Virus record (IMG/VR): IMGVR_UViG_3300036859_000157
Span: 1-51,345 of that record
Length of the DNA stretch: 51,345 bases
Reading direction: 5' to 3' (one strand)
From: a virus
Shown here: positions 19,073 to 26,886 of the stretch, in pieces
Layout: each line of letters begins with the position of its first letter
Numbering within the stretch: position 1 is the stretch's first letter
Notes under the pieces: generated by a model
The model's database searches: none
Seen by the model: the letters and a program-made list of their open reading frames with translations, nothing else
What the model was told of the DNA's origin: nothing
Made by a program: the position numbers and the translations under genes

Positions 19073-19289
19073 AGAGCATCAGTGCTTCTACTGTGATCGC
19101 GTGGGTGTCCGTGGATTCGAGTTGACCACGTTGGCAACGTCCCGTCATGCCGATAATGATGGGCTCGAAGTTTGGATGTGTGTCGCAGAGCAGGCTTGCG
19201 AGCGGCGAGCACAAGCGATAATCCGTCACGACCAAACGCACTGCTGGTGTCCACACTGCGGCAACGAACATCCATTGCGCAGTTCTTGA
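19062..19289 (+). CDS. zinc-finger protein, 75 aa, carries tRNA-Gly fragment
   Basis: CFYCDRVG at the N-terminus and CWCPHCGNEH near the end form a zinc site. The middle codons (TTLATSRHA) lie on a 25-bp sequence identical to part of the phage's own tRNA-Gly(GCC). Start ATG overlaps the upstream gene by 11 bp. The stop codon overlaps a TTGACA promoter element. Confidence 0.65.
   Translation: MPPEEHQCFYCDRVGVRGFELTTLATSRHADNDGLEVWMCVAEQACERRAQAIIRHDQTHCWCPHCGNEHPLRSS
19128..19152. repeat. 25-bp copy of tRNA-Gly(GCC) segment
   Basis: Identical to 10928-10952, which covers the anticodon loop and part of the D arm of tRNA-Gly. Flanking bases also keep a GGATTCGA piece reminiscent of a T loop, so this may be a decayed tRNA or an attachment-site core. 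Confidence 0.7.
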
Positions 19290-19313
19290 CAAACTCGCTT
19301 TTGGGTGTAGACT
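19286..19313 (+). promoter_or_regulatory. sigma70-like promoter
   Basis: TTGACA (19286-19291) and TAGACT (19308-19313) with 16 bp between. A GC-rich hairpin CTCGGC/GCCGAG (19312-19327) sits at the expected start of transcription. Confidence 0.5.
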
Positions 19314-19403
19314 CGGCTTACGCCGAGCCGCCGAAGCCGCCTCTCCGCCTCCCGCCAACCCGCTCCCCACTCCCTCTCCACGAAGTGTCATCTGGTGCAT
19401 CTA

Positions 19404-19444
19404 CCTTTATACCCTTGCACTCCATTAGTGCTTAGGTGTAAAGG
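19404..19444. repeat. long interrupted inverted repeat
   Basis: Outer arms of 10 bp (one mismatch), a symmetric 3-nt internal loop, then a perfect 5-bp GCACT/AGTGC stem and a 5-nt loop. No T-run follows, so a terminator is unlikely. Confidence 0.6.
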
Positions 19445-19550
19445 GCGTATACACATTTGCTATGGTCACACCGTCATCCGTCGAAGATGCACCAGCTCAC
19501 AGAAGCGAGTACATCAGTTGCGCAGGATGCTAGGCGGAAGTTTGGGCGAT

Positions 19551-19601
19551 TGCTACTTTTTCGGTAGCAGAATTCTGTCATCTGCTACTTTTTTGGTAGC
19601 A
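19551..19601. promoter_or_regulatory. two tandem operator-like inverted repeats
   Basis: TGCTAC-N7-GTAGCA occurs at 19551-19569 and 19583-19601. The arms are identical and the spacers (TTTTTCG, TTTTTTG) nearly so. Centres are 32 bp apart, three helical turns. They lie just upstream of the regulator promoter. Confidence 0.7.
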
Positions 19602-19609
19602 CAAATCCC

Positions 19610-19636
19610 TTGCAAATGTCACTGGCATCGTATAGT
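19610..19636 (+). promoter_or_regulatory. promoter of XRE-RHH regulator
   Basis: TTGCAA (19610-19615) and TATAGT (19631-19636), 15 bp apart. The GTG start at 19648 is 11 bases after the -10, so the mRNA would be nearly leaderless. Confidence 0.5.
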
Positions 19637-19647
19637 CTCGCCGTCCT

Positions 19648-19977
19648 GTGATCTTCGGAACGGTCGTTAAATCTCTACGCGTTGCGCGCGGTATGGGCGT
19701 AAGCGAGCTAGCCGACAAAGCGCACATCTCGCGGCAGTACCTGGCGGCTATCGAAGCTGGTCACAAACCGGGCACCGAGCCCGTACTCAAGCGACTAGCT
19801 TTGGCGCTTAACGTCAACCCAGTTGCACTAGGCGGCAAACGCACGATTGCCGTGAACCTGCGCACGGATGTGTATGCGGCCGTGGTAAGGGAAGCACAGC
19901 AGTTAGGTCAGCGACCGAGCACGCTGATTGCCGAATGGATCAACGCGATAGTTGGAGGAATAGATGGGTCTGCATGA
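19648..19977 (+). CDS. XRE-family HTH regulator fused to RHH domain
   Basis: Residues about 5-60 are a lambda-repressor-like HTH (MGVSELADKAHISRQYLAAIE, then VLKRLALALNVNPVAL). Residues 64-105 (RTIAVNLRTDVYAAVVREAQ, PSTLIAEWINAIV) look like a ribbon-helix-helix (CopG/Arc) domain, giving two DNA-binding folds in 109 aa. It starts at GTG a few bases after its promoter. Two paired inverted repeats upstream are likely targets. Role: early or immunity-type repressor of the replication arm, by inference. Confidence 0.75.
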   Translation: MIFGTVVKSLRVARGMGVSELADKAHISRQYLAAIEAGHKPGTEPVLKRLALALNVNPVALGGKRTIAVNLRTDVYAAVVREAQQLGQRPSTLIAEWINAIVGGIDGSA

Positions 19978-20524
19978 CAACGTTCGTCGCATTGCCGACG
20001 CACACAGCAAGGGTAAGAAGTGGACAGGCAAGCGCGACTTGCTTGACTCTGATGAATCCGATAACGAGTACTCGCAAGAGAAGTTCTACACGCGAGCAAC
20101 CGATGGCGATGGTCAAACTCGTAGTCGTGGTATTACGTTACGTCCGAGCATCGCGGCGGCCATCGATGCACTCGTTCAATCAGGACGCATACCCGAGTAC
20201 ACGACCGTCGACGCGTTCATGCGTGATGCCGCTTATCACCGTTTATGGAAAGTCACGCACGACGAGCACATGACTGGTGATATCAAGTTGCTTAAGTCGC
20301 TTCAAGCTCAGGAGAAGTCGCTACAGATCAAAGCTCGCAACGATGCAAACAAGATACTTATCGATTCATGGGAAACTGTATTACGTCAGTTGGAGATGAG
20401 CGACGACAAGATTGAACTAGCTGAGTTGTGCGACTCGATTAGCGATACAATTCCTACGCTCAACCATCCATGGAACGAGAAAGCGATTGTGTTACTCAAT
20501 CGTGCAAAGGGGCGTCTGCTATAA
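19964..20524 (+). CDS. putative RHH-type DNA-binding protein, 186 aa
   Basis: GGAGG precedes the ATG, which lies inside the end of the regulator gene. Residues about 50-90 (RGITLRPSIAAAIDALVQSG, then TVDAFMRDAAYHRL) look like a ribbon-helix-helix or ParB-N-like motif, flanked by an acidic N-terminus and a helical C-terminus. Similar arrangements occur in actinophage replication arms. Function not certain. Confidence 0.65.
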   Translation: MGLHDNVRRIADAHSKGKKWTGKRDLLDSDESDNEYSQEKFYTRATDGDGQTRSRGITLRPSIAAAIDALVQSGRIPEYTTVDAFMRDAAYHRLWKVTHDEHMTGDIKLLKSLQAQEKSLQIKARNDANKILIDSWETVLRQLEMSDDKIELAELCDSISDTIPTLNHPWNEKAIVLLNRAKGRLL

Positions 20525-20691
20525 AGCTATTTAAGTGGCTAGAGCGTTGGTTTAACCCGAGCCCTATACCGCAGGGTATTGTGTGCCCAGGCTGTGATGG
20601 CGATGGCTGGGTTGAGTTCGTAGAAGATGACAGCTCGCTAGGAACCACCACGTGCAATGACTGCAACGGCTCTGGAGTTCTGCTGATCTAA
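20470..20691 (+). CDS. DnaJ-type zinc protein, start uncertain
   Basis: CPGCDGDGW and CNDCNGSG are two CxxCxGxG repeats as in DnaJ zinc domains. The stretch before them (FKWLERWFNP) looks coding, but the only ATG overlaps the upstream gene by 55 bp without a ribosome site; a GTG at 20581 would give 36 aa. Stop overlaps the next ATG (TAATG). Confidence 0.55.
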   Translation: MERESDCVTQSCKGASAIKLFKWLERWFNPSPIPQGIVCPGCDGDGWVEFVEDDSSLGTTTCNDCNGSGVLLI

Positions 20692-20933
20692 TGCTTGATC
20701 TCGTAACTCCTAAAGGAGAAGAGGCCGTTAAGCGCGGCATTCTTGAGTTCACCCGTCGCGCCAATGCAGACGGTGATGTCGTGAGCGCACTGGCGCATTC
20801 GATGATGAGTATCAGTGCTTACATGGAGAGTGAGTTGAGCGAGGCCGGGCTCGATGCAGAACGCACTATGAGCTTGGTTGCCACGTTTCTTTGGGGATAC
20901 ATCATCAACATGAACTGCAGCTTCGATGATTAA
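20691..20933 (+). CDS. helical hypothetical protein, 80 aa
   Basis: All-helical, with MSLVATFLWGYIINMN near the C-terminus that is hydrophobic but short for a membrane segment. It overlaps the helicase gene start by 8 bp and its own start overlaps the previous stop. Not recognised. Confidence 0.6.
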   Translation: MLDLVTPKGEEAVKRGILEFTRRANADGDVVSALAHSMMSISAYMESELSEAGLDAERTMSLVATFLWGYIINMNCSFDD

Positions 20934-23397
20934 CATTCCGTTTGACGACTTCAATGATCCGAAATGGGGAACGCAAGCTCCCTGGCCTCCACCTTGGTTC
21001 AAGGGATATAAGCCTGGGCAAAAGGACGCTATCCAACAAATAGTCGATTGCTACGAAGAGCGCAACGCCGATCTCGTGCTGCTCGACGCGCCGACGGGAG
21101 CGGGCAAAACGTTCATAGCTGAAGCTACGCGTCGATTGCTAGAGGTTCATCAAACCTGCTACATGTGCAGCGACCTCGCCCTCATGGAACAGTTCGTATC
21201 GCCTAAGAAGGGTTTCCCTTATGCAGCGCGCATCATGGGGCGAGCCAACTACCCGACAGCCGATTATCCTCACTACTTTGATCTCCCGAGCTGGGATACG
21301 CGGTATCTCACGTGTGCAGACTGTACACGCAGCGAAAAGGAGTCTAGCTGTCAGCACTGTAGCGTCCCGACCGCGAGTCCATACCAACACTGCAACTGGT
21401 GTCATGGCTCATGCCCGTATCAGGCAGCTAAGTTCCTGGCGCTCAACTCTAAGCTGAGCTGTACCAATTCGGCCTACTTCCTTTACCACTGCAACTCGGG
21501 GGCCGAACAGAATCTGTCTGGGTGTGAGTTCGTAATCGCTGATGAATGTGATCGGCTAGAGAGTGAGCTACTTTCATACGTGAGTGTGGAGATCAGCGCG
21601 AAGCGCATGCACGAGATGAAGATAGACCTGCCGCCTAAAGTCACTATCGCCGAGTCGTGGGAAGAGTGGATACGCGACGAAGCAGCACCTGCCGTAACGC
21701 GTAAGCTCAACGATCTCAATGGGCTGACAGATAAACAATCGGTGCGCTCGCGTGACTATTACACCAAGCTGCGGGACAAGCTTAAGAGCCTAGCCGGTGA
21801 GGTGGGCAACGAGAACTGGGTGCTCGACGGTTACCAGCGTGGCAACGTAATCTTTAAGCCAGTACGCGTAAACGAGGTAGGCGACGGCGTGTTGTGGAAG
21901 CACGGCACACGTTGGTTGTGCATGAGCGCAACGATCTTGAGCCCGCCTGAGTTTGTAGAGAGCTTAGGTTTCCAGGGCAACTGGGAGTATGTACAGATGG
22001 GCAGCACGTTTGATCCCAAGCGTAGGCCCGTGAGAGTCGCCCCAGTTGCGAACATGAACCTCGATAACAAACCACACGCGTGGCCTGCGATGGTTGATGG
22101 AATCGCTAAGGTAATGAGCTGGCACCCTACCGAACGCATCCTCATTCATACAGTGAGTTATCCGCTAGCCAAATACCTCGAAGAGAAATTGTCATCACCT
22201 CGTGTTATGACATACAGCCAATCTAAGGAGCGCACCAAGATTTTGAAGTTGTACACACAAACACCCAATGCGGTTATGCTCGCACCATCAATGGATCGCG
22301 GAGTTGACTTACCACATGATGATTGTCGCGTTGTTGTTGTAGCGAAAGCGCCGTGGCCGAACTTAGGCGACAAGCAGATAGCGAAGCGGCGCTACACACA
22401 CGGTGGCTCGTTGTGGTACGTTGTCACGATGTTCCGCACGCTTATTCAGCAAGTAGGACGCGCAATGCGCGCTGAGGATGACTACTGCTTCTGCGTTGGT
22501 CCCGAGACTCGTGTTCTCACTGAAGACCTAATGTGGATTCCTGCCGGTAAGCTTTCTGTGGGAGACAAGCTACTTGGGTTCGACGAATCCACGTCCGGTC
22601 ATGATAAACGTCGCATTAAACCCGCTACGGTCCTCGCGACAGGTATCGAAGAGTTACCTCGCATACGAATCCACCTGGCATCAGGGCAATCAATAGATTG
22701 CACGCCCGGACATAAATGGCTTGCAAGACGGCGCGGACGTGTGACGTGGGTACGCACCGATCAGTTGAAGGTGGGAGACTCTGTTAACCGCTACCTAGAC
22801 ACTTGGGACGAAGATACGTCTTACGAGGCAGGTTGGTTATCTGCCTTCTTCGACAGTGAAGGATGTCTCACAACGCGCACAGGTACACGCAATCCTCGTG
22901 TTACTTCACTCAATGCGAGCCAACGGCCAGGACGTGTATTGAATCGGGCTGAAACCTACCTCTCACATCTAGAGTTTCCCATCGCTATTTATGGCAACAA
23001 CTCCACTGATGTGCAGACCATCAACGTGCAGGGTGGCTTAACCTCGCACCTTCGGTTACTTGGGCAGATACGACCACTACGATTGCTCGATAAGATGATT
23101 ACCTCGGGTTACCAACAAGAATTACGAGCAATAGAACAAACGGAAGTAGTTGACGTAGAGGTTCTTGACGATGGCCCAATGGTTACACTGCAGAGTTCGT
23201 CGGAGACATACTTCGCTGAAGGTTTTGGAGCGCACAACACCTACATACTTGACGAAAGTGCTGCAAAGGAGTTGAATAGGTACCCTCGTTTGATCCCAAA
23301 ATGGTTCAGCGACGCGATTGTAACGACAGGAACTTGGGCGAAAGACTTACGCCCAGAAAGGCAGGTGATTGATCCCGCTCTAGTCGAAGCGAAGTAG
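20926..23397 (+). CDS. DinG/Rad3-like helicase with intein
   Basis: An SF2 helicase of the XPD/DinG type. Walker A is APTGAGKT (55-62). A cysteine-rich region (CADC, CQHC, CNWCHGSC, about 126-165) probably holds an Fe-S cluster or zinc. Walker B is ADECD. Motif VI is QQVGRAMRAEDDYCF at about 508-522. A 249-residue intein (523-771) interrupts the protein directly after this motif; the host protein resumes with TYILDE. Without the intein it is 574 aa. It leads the replication and recombination genes and probably unwinds DNA. Confidence 0.88.
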   Translation: MINIPFDDFNDPKWGTQAPWPPPWFKGYKPGQKDAIQQIVDCYEERNADLVLLDAPTGAGKTFIAEATRRLLEVHQTCYMCSDLALMEQFVSPKKGFPYAARIMGRANYPTADYPHYFDLPSWDTRYLTCADCTRSEKESSCQHCSVPTASPYQHCNWCHGSCPYQAAKFLALNSKLSCTNSAYFLYHCNSGAEQNLSGCEFVIADECDRLESELLSYVSVEISAKRMHEMKIDLPPKVTIAESWEEWIRDEAAPAVTRKLNDLNGLTDKQSVRSRDYYTKLRDKLKSLAGEVGNENWVLDGYQRGNVIFKPVRVNEVGDGVLWKHGTRWLCMSATILSPPEFVESLGFQGNWEYVQMGSTFDPKRRPVRVAPVANMNLDNKPHAWPAMVDGIAKVMSWHPTERILIHTVSYPLAKYLEEKLSSPRVMTYSQSKERTKILKLYTQTPNAVMLAPSMDRGVDLPHDDCRVVVVAKAPWPNLGDKQIAKRRYTHGGSLWYVVTMFRTLIQQVGRAMRAEDDYCFCVGPETRVLTEDLMWIPAGKLSVGDKLLGFDESTSGHDKRRIKPATVLATGIEELPRIRIHLASGQSIDCTPGHKWLARRRGRVTWVRTDQLKVGDSVNRYLDTWDEDTSYEAGWLSAFFDSEGCLTTRTGTRNPRVTSLNASQRPGRVLNRAETYLSHLEFPIAIYGNNSTDVQTINVQGGLTSHLRLLGQIRPLRLLDKMITSGYQQELRAIEQTEVVDVEVLDDGPMVTLQSSSETYFAEGFGAHNTYILDESAAKELNRYPRLIPKWFSDAIVTTGTWAKDLRPERQVIDPALVEAK
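22492..23238 (+). other. intein with LAGLIDADG endonuclease
   Basis: Residues 523-771 of the helicase. It starts with Cys (CVGPETRVLT) and ends HN followed by Thr, the splice-junction residues of class 1 inteins. Block B-like TPGHKW (TxxH) is present. An endonuclease motif reads AGWLSAFFDSEGCL. Insertion is at the conserved motif VI, typical of inteins in essential enzymes. Confidence 0.88.
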
Positions 23398-23403
23398 CCG
23401 CCC

Positions 23404-23440
23404 CATTTGGAAACTACCTTTACCAGGTGGTAACCAAATG
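23404..23440 (+). promoter_or_regulatory. stem-loop upstream of recombination genes
   Basis: CATTTGG/CCAAATG arms enclose a second hairpin TTACC/GGTAA. It lies between the helicase and the next gene, and could be an RNA stability or attenuation element. No T-run follows. Confidence 0.45.
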
Positions 23441-23509
23441 CACCGGGCACGCCCCCGAGTATGTACGGCGCGGTCGTTAGTAGTCAATTCTCTAAGAGGG
23501 AGAATGTAA

Positions 23510-24232
23510 ATGGCACCACGTGATTTGCTGGACGGTGACGTAGGTCTACCGGATAACTACACCTTCAAGGTGCAGGAAGCCGAGTACAACAACGACTCCG
23601 AGTACAACAACGGCCAGACACTGTTGTTGATCCTTCGTGGAACGCGCACGTTGGAAGATGGAGAAGTACAGCTCGACCAGCGCGAGATTTACTCGTGCGG
23701 TAACAAGTGGAAGCAAACGCAGGGTGGGCAGTTTGCTATCCACGAAACGAAGGGCGAGCCGTGGGACGATTCCCTCGGCGACAAGGCACCTCGTTTCAAC
23801 AAGCAGTCCGCGATCTACTCATTCCTCACTGCGCTTTCTGAGGCAGGTGGAGCCGAGTTGCTTCGCAACGGCACTGGAGATGGCAAGGGCTACTTCAACG
23901 CTCAGACGTTCGTTGGCGTCGAGATGAAGATGAAGCAGACCGAAGTCATCAACCCCGTGTCGCAAGAAGTGAAGTCGCGCGCGCTACCTGCCAGCGTTTC
24001 CGGTGGACCAATCGCCGGAGCCACGCAGACAGTTGCACCGGCTGCAGTAGCAACAGCCGAAACCAACGGGCATTCCAGCGATGTGCTGGCGCAGCTCAAG
24101 GCTAAGGCTGCTGAGATCAAGGCTAATGGTGGCGACAACAACGCGTTCGTATCGGCAGTCGTCGGAACTATCGACGGTTGGGATGCGCATGCGGTTGAAG
24201 TCACCGACGGCACGATCTTCGCCGGAGTCTAG
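23510..24232 (+). CDS. hypothetical protein in recombination module, 240 aa
   Basis: GAGGGAG precedes the ATG. The N-terminal 150 residues look like a beta-rich DNA-binding or OB-type domain (FKVQEAEYNND, QTLLLILRGTR, QTFVGVEMKMKQ). An Ala/Pro linker and a small helical C-terminal domain follow. It directly precedes a Cas4-like exonuclease and a Sak4-like ATPase. A single-strand-binding or annealing role is suspected from position only. Confidence 0.6.
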   Translation: MAPRDLLDGDVGLPDNYTFKVQEAEYNNDSEYNNGQTLLLILRGTRTLEDGEVQLDQREIYSCGNKWKQTQGGQFAIHETKGEPWDDSLGDKAPRFNKQSAIYSFLTALSEAGGAELLRNGTGDGKGYFNAQTFVGVEMKMKQTEVINPVSQEVKSRALPASVSGGPIAGATQTVAPAAVATAETNGHSSDVLAQLKAKAAEIKANGGDNNAFVSAVVGTIDGWDAHAVEVTDGTIFAGV

Positions 24233-24269
24233 AGCAGCCTCAGCGTACAGTCGAGAGGCAGACGACTCT

Positions 24270-25286
24270 ATGGCGGGTGCTTGGTGGGATGGTTCGGTTG
24301 CAGTGGTACGTGCGTCTGCGTACGGAAGCTGCATCCGAGCCATCTCTGCCGAGCTAGCAGGCTACCAGGGCAAGCTTCCTGATGATGCCGCAGAAATACG
24401 TATGGGTGAGGGCAACCTACATGAGCCTGATATCTTGCGCAGGATCGGCGATGAGTTCGGTTGGTACACGCTGAACGAAGCTCACTCGGTGACTGTGCTG
24501 CAGCATCGGCAGGTGAGCTACTCCATCGACACTGACGAATCGGGTAAGAACCAATTCAAGTTCGCGCTTGCGGTATTGCCGAACCTGCGAACGACTGGAC
24601 ACACCGACGGATTTGCGCGCAGCGACGGTCACGAAGAGCGTGTAGTTGAGGCCAAAGCATTCAGCGATGGATGGTTTAAGAAGTGGGAGAAGGAAGGCTG
24701 GGAAGCGTTCCAGCGCTACGCGTATCAGTTGAGCATCTACATGCACGCGACGACGATGCCGGGACTCATGGCCGTCAAGAACCGCAACACCGGCAAGATT
24801 GTGATCGAGTTGGTCGACGAACCGCTTGTGTCTATTGCGCAATTAAAGGCACGCGGAGCGATGGTGATGGCCGGTGCGCATCCCGCACGATTGCCGGACT
24901 GCAGCCAAGAATCCGACTGGCTATGCCCCTTCAAGTATTTGCACGTAGCAGACGGCCCTACAGAGCCCTCTGAGGCGATTCCTGCGGCTCAAGCGATGGA
25001 CTTCGACCAAGCGTGCAAACGCTGGCAGGAGTTGAAGAAGGCTGAGAATGAGATTGATGACGAGCTGGATATATTGCGCAAGAGCTTCTTCGGGTGGGTT
25101 GATCTAAAGACAGATCAAAAGTCTTTGACGTCAGAAAGCGATGGGTATAAACTCACTCTCTCGTGGCGCAACAACACGCAGACGGATTTCGACGCGATGC
25201 GTGCAGATGGTGTGGATGTAGAGCAGTACCAACACACGACGCGTAGCAAGGTGCCGCGCGTAACGAAGAAAGGAGCTAAGAAATGA
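24270..25286 (+). CDS. Cas4-like RecB-family exonuclease
   Basis: A PD-(D/E)XK nuclease of 338 aa. One Cys lies near the N-terminus (YGSC, C21) and others at DCSQESDWLC, together able to hold the 4Fe-4S cluster of Cas4/AddB-type nucleases. The catalytic residues are GHTDGF (Asp) and VVEAKAF (E-x-K), followed by a QxxxY helix (FQRYAYQLSIY). A helical C-terminal region follows. It works on DNA ends in phage recombination, next to the Sak4-like gene; no cas1/cas2 is nearby. Confidence 0.85.
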   Translation: MAGAWWDGSVAVVRASAYGSCIRAISAELAGYQGKLPDDAAEIRMGEGNLHEPDILRRIGDEFGWYTLNEAHSVTVLQHRQVSYSIDTDESGKNQFKFALAVLPNLRTTGHTDGFARSDGHEERVVEAKAFSDGWFKKWEKEGWEAFQRYAYQLSIYMHATTMPGLMAVKNRNTGKIVIELVDEPLVSIAQLKARGAMVMAGAHPARLPDCSQESDWLCPFKYLHVADGPTEPSEAIPAAQAMDFDQACKRWQELKKAENEIDDELDILRKSFFGWVDLKTDQKSLTSESDGYKLTLSWRNNTQTDFDAMRADGVDVEQYQHTTRSKVPRVTKKGAKK

Positions 25287-25561
25287 GTTGGAACGTATCT
25301 GTACGTGACGTTGTTCCGGGTGAGCTATATGACAAGCTCGAAGAGGCTACCGAGGTGTACTTCATTAGTTGGGGTAATGACCAGTTGGCTACCGTTGAAT
25401 CTGTTGAACAAGCTGCAGTAGCCTCTGACGCCGCGCAAGTCTTAGCGACCGCGCTACAAGGTGGGCGCCTAGTAAACGCAACAATCTCAGGACATGCCAA
25501 TCCTGACCATGACCCGAGTAAGGGTGCGCCCGAGTATATTTCCGTCAGCGTAGCTCACTAA
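25283..25561 (+). CDS. hypothetical protein, 92 aa
   Basis: Start overlaps the exonuclease stop (ATGA). Mixed fold with an N-terminal beta part (WNVSVRDVVPG) and an Ala-rich helix (AAVASDAAQVLATAL). Not recognised; conserved position within the recombination genes. Confidence 0.6.
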   Translation: MSWNVSVRDVVPGELYDKLEEATEVYFISWGNDQLATVESVEQAAVASDAAQVLATALQGGRLVNATISGHANPDHDPSKGAPEYISVSVAH

Positions 25562-25573
25562 AGGAGTCCATTA

Positions 25574-25786
25574 ATGGCAACACGCAAGCAGTCTGAAGTA
25601 ACGCGTTTCTCGGTAGACGGGCAGCTCACTGCTGAGGATTTCATCGCTCAGCTAGTGGACTACGACCAGTTCTATCTGCCGGACGATTTCGCTCGTTCAG
25701 ATTGCAAGGTTGAATCTATCGAGTTGAAGGATGGGATGATCTTCTACCGCATCTCGACGGCAGCTACTAAGAAGGCAACAAGCTGA
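25574..25786 (+). CDS. hypothetical protein, 70 aa
   Basis: AAAGGAG precedes the ATG. Small alpha/beta protein (AEDFIAQLVDYDQFYLPDDF). Its stop overlaps the start of the ATPase gene (TGATG). Not recognised. Confidence 0.6.
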   Translation: MATRKQSEVTRFSVDGQLTAEDFIAQLVDYDQFYLPDDFARSDCKVESIELKDGMIFYRISTAATKKATS

Positions 25787-26565
25787 TGCTGCACTCTCCA
25801 TTCCCCGTACCCGAGCGCATACTGTTCTACGGCCCGGCCGGAGTTGGCAAGACGTACGCCTACCTCAAGATCGCAGACTGGCTGCAACGCTCTAAGTCGG
25901 ACGCGAAGATGTACATCCTCGACACCGACCGCACGGTCGAGCGCATGCTGGTCACCGAGTTCAGCCACCTCACCAATGTCGAGCACAAGGTGTGCATCAA
26001 CTGGAAGACGCTCACCGAGGCCACGCGCGAGTTCGTTAGCAAGGCTCGTGCTCAAGACTGGGTCGTATGCGACATGATCGGCCCTCAGGCATGGAAACAC
26101 GCGCAGAACCACTTCGCTTACACCGTCCATCAACTCGACGAAGAAGAAGGTGTCGGCGAATATCTACTGCAGAAGCGTGCCCAAGCACGCGGTAACAAGC
26201 CAGTAGGTGTAGCCGAAGGCTGGGACTGGCAATTTATCAACGGTGTATATGGCGATTGGTTCGACAAGTTCGCGTACGGAGACTTCCATGCACTGGCTGT
26301 TGCGGGTATAGACGCAACAAGCGAGAACGACGATAAGTCTACGAAGATCACGTTCGGCCCACTTGGCGCTAAGCCAAAGGGTCAGAAGGACTTAGCTCAC
26401 GCATTCCATACCGTCATCATGGTGCAGGCTCAGCGTAAAGGTATGGAGTTGAAGCCAAAGCTCACGACAGCAAAGGATCGCGGGCGCGAGCTGCTAGATG
26501 ACACAGAGATAACGGACTTTGCGATGGGTTATCTAGTCAACAAAGCAGGTTGGAAGCTAGCGTAA
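25786..26565 (+). CDS. Sak4-like RecA-fold ATPase
   Basis: A single-domain ATPase of 259 aa with Walker A GPAGVGKT (16-23), a hydrophobic strand ending WVVCDMIG as Walker B-like, and a late HTVIMVQAQRKG strand. These fit the AAA_24/Sak4 phage single-strand annealing group, where the protein pairs with an SSB. Its place after a Cas4-like exonuclease supports a recombination role. It starts by a TGATG overlap. Confidence 0.8.
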   Translation: MLHSPFPVPERILFYGPAGVGKTYAYLKIADWLQRSKSDAKMYILDTDRTVERMLVTEFSHLTNVEHKVCINWKTLTEATREFVSKARAQDWVVCDMIGPQAWKHAQNHFAYTVHQLDEEEGVGEYLLQKRAQARGNKPVGVAEGWDWQFINGVYGDWFDKFAYGDFHALAVAGIDATSENDDKSTKITFGPLGAKPKGQKDLAHAFHTVIMVQAQRKGMELKPKLTTAKDRGRELLDDTEITDFAMGYLVNKAGWKLA

Positions 26566-26574
26566 GGAGAACGT

Positions 26575-26649
26575 GATGGCTGCAAGTGTTGTGGTGGCTA
26601 GGACTAGCGCCGATGTGTATACTAAGTGGATACGCCGGATCAACAGGTA
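26575..26649 (+). CDS. very small protein, 24 aa
   Basis: AAGGAG six bases upstream of ATG gives one of the best ribosome sites in the arm, but the frame is only MAASVVVARTSADVYTKWIR and four more residues. A second frame here starting GTG (LWWLGLAPMCILSG) is hydrophobic and also possible. Tentative. Confidence 0.35.
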
Positions 26650-26694
26650 AATTCTGGCTGCTCTTTGATGATTGTACTGAGGGGGCGCTTACGG

Positions 26695-26886
26695 ATGGGT
26701 TACAGCATCAGCAGGTTATGGCCCAACGGGGCGTTGGTGATGTTCACACCGCAAGGTTGGATGTTGTTCGGAGCAACGATCACTGCTGGGTTCCTACTTG
26801 GGTTGTTTCTCGGGTGGCCTGGTGTCGCTGCAGCGTTGGTTCTCGGGTATTTCGCAGGTAAGTACTCGGCGATACGACGCTGGTGA
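26695..26886 (+). CDS. membrane protein, 63 aa
   Basis: Starts MGYSISRLWPNG and has two glycine-rich hydrophobic stretches (FGATITAGFLLGLFLGW and VAAALVLGYFAGKY), ending with basic IRRW. Probably a membrane hairpin. The start follows a GAGGGGG stretch. Stop overlaps the next start (GTGA). Confidence 0.6.
   Translation: MGYSISRLWPNGALVMFTPQGWMLFGATITAGFLLGLFLGWPGVAAALVLGYFAGKYSAIRRW

Larger units (their letters stand above)
19290..19647. other. 358-bp regulatory intergenic region
   Basis: No protein gene fits here. It holds two promoters, a terminal hairpin, a long interrupted inverted repeat (19404-19444) and two identical-arm operator-like repeats (19551-19601), and a C-rich stretch at 19320-19380. 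It probably controls the XRE-RHH regulator and the replication operon, and could include a replication origin. Confidence 0.5.

Noticed and set aside
19312-19327. CTCGGC/GCCGAG hairpin as a terminator
   Set aside because: It has no T-run and lies at a predicted promoter start, so a 5' RNA hairpin is more likely.
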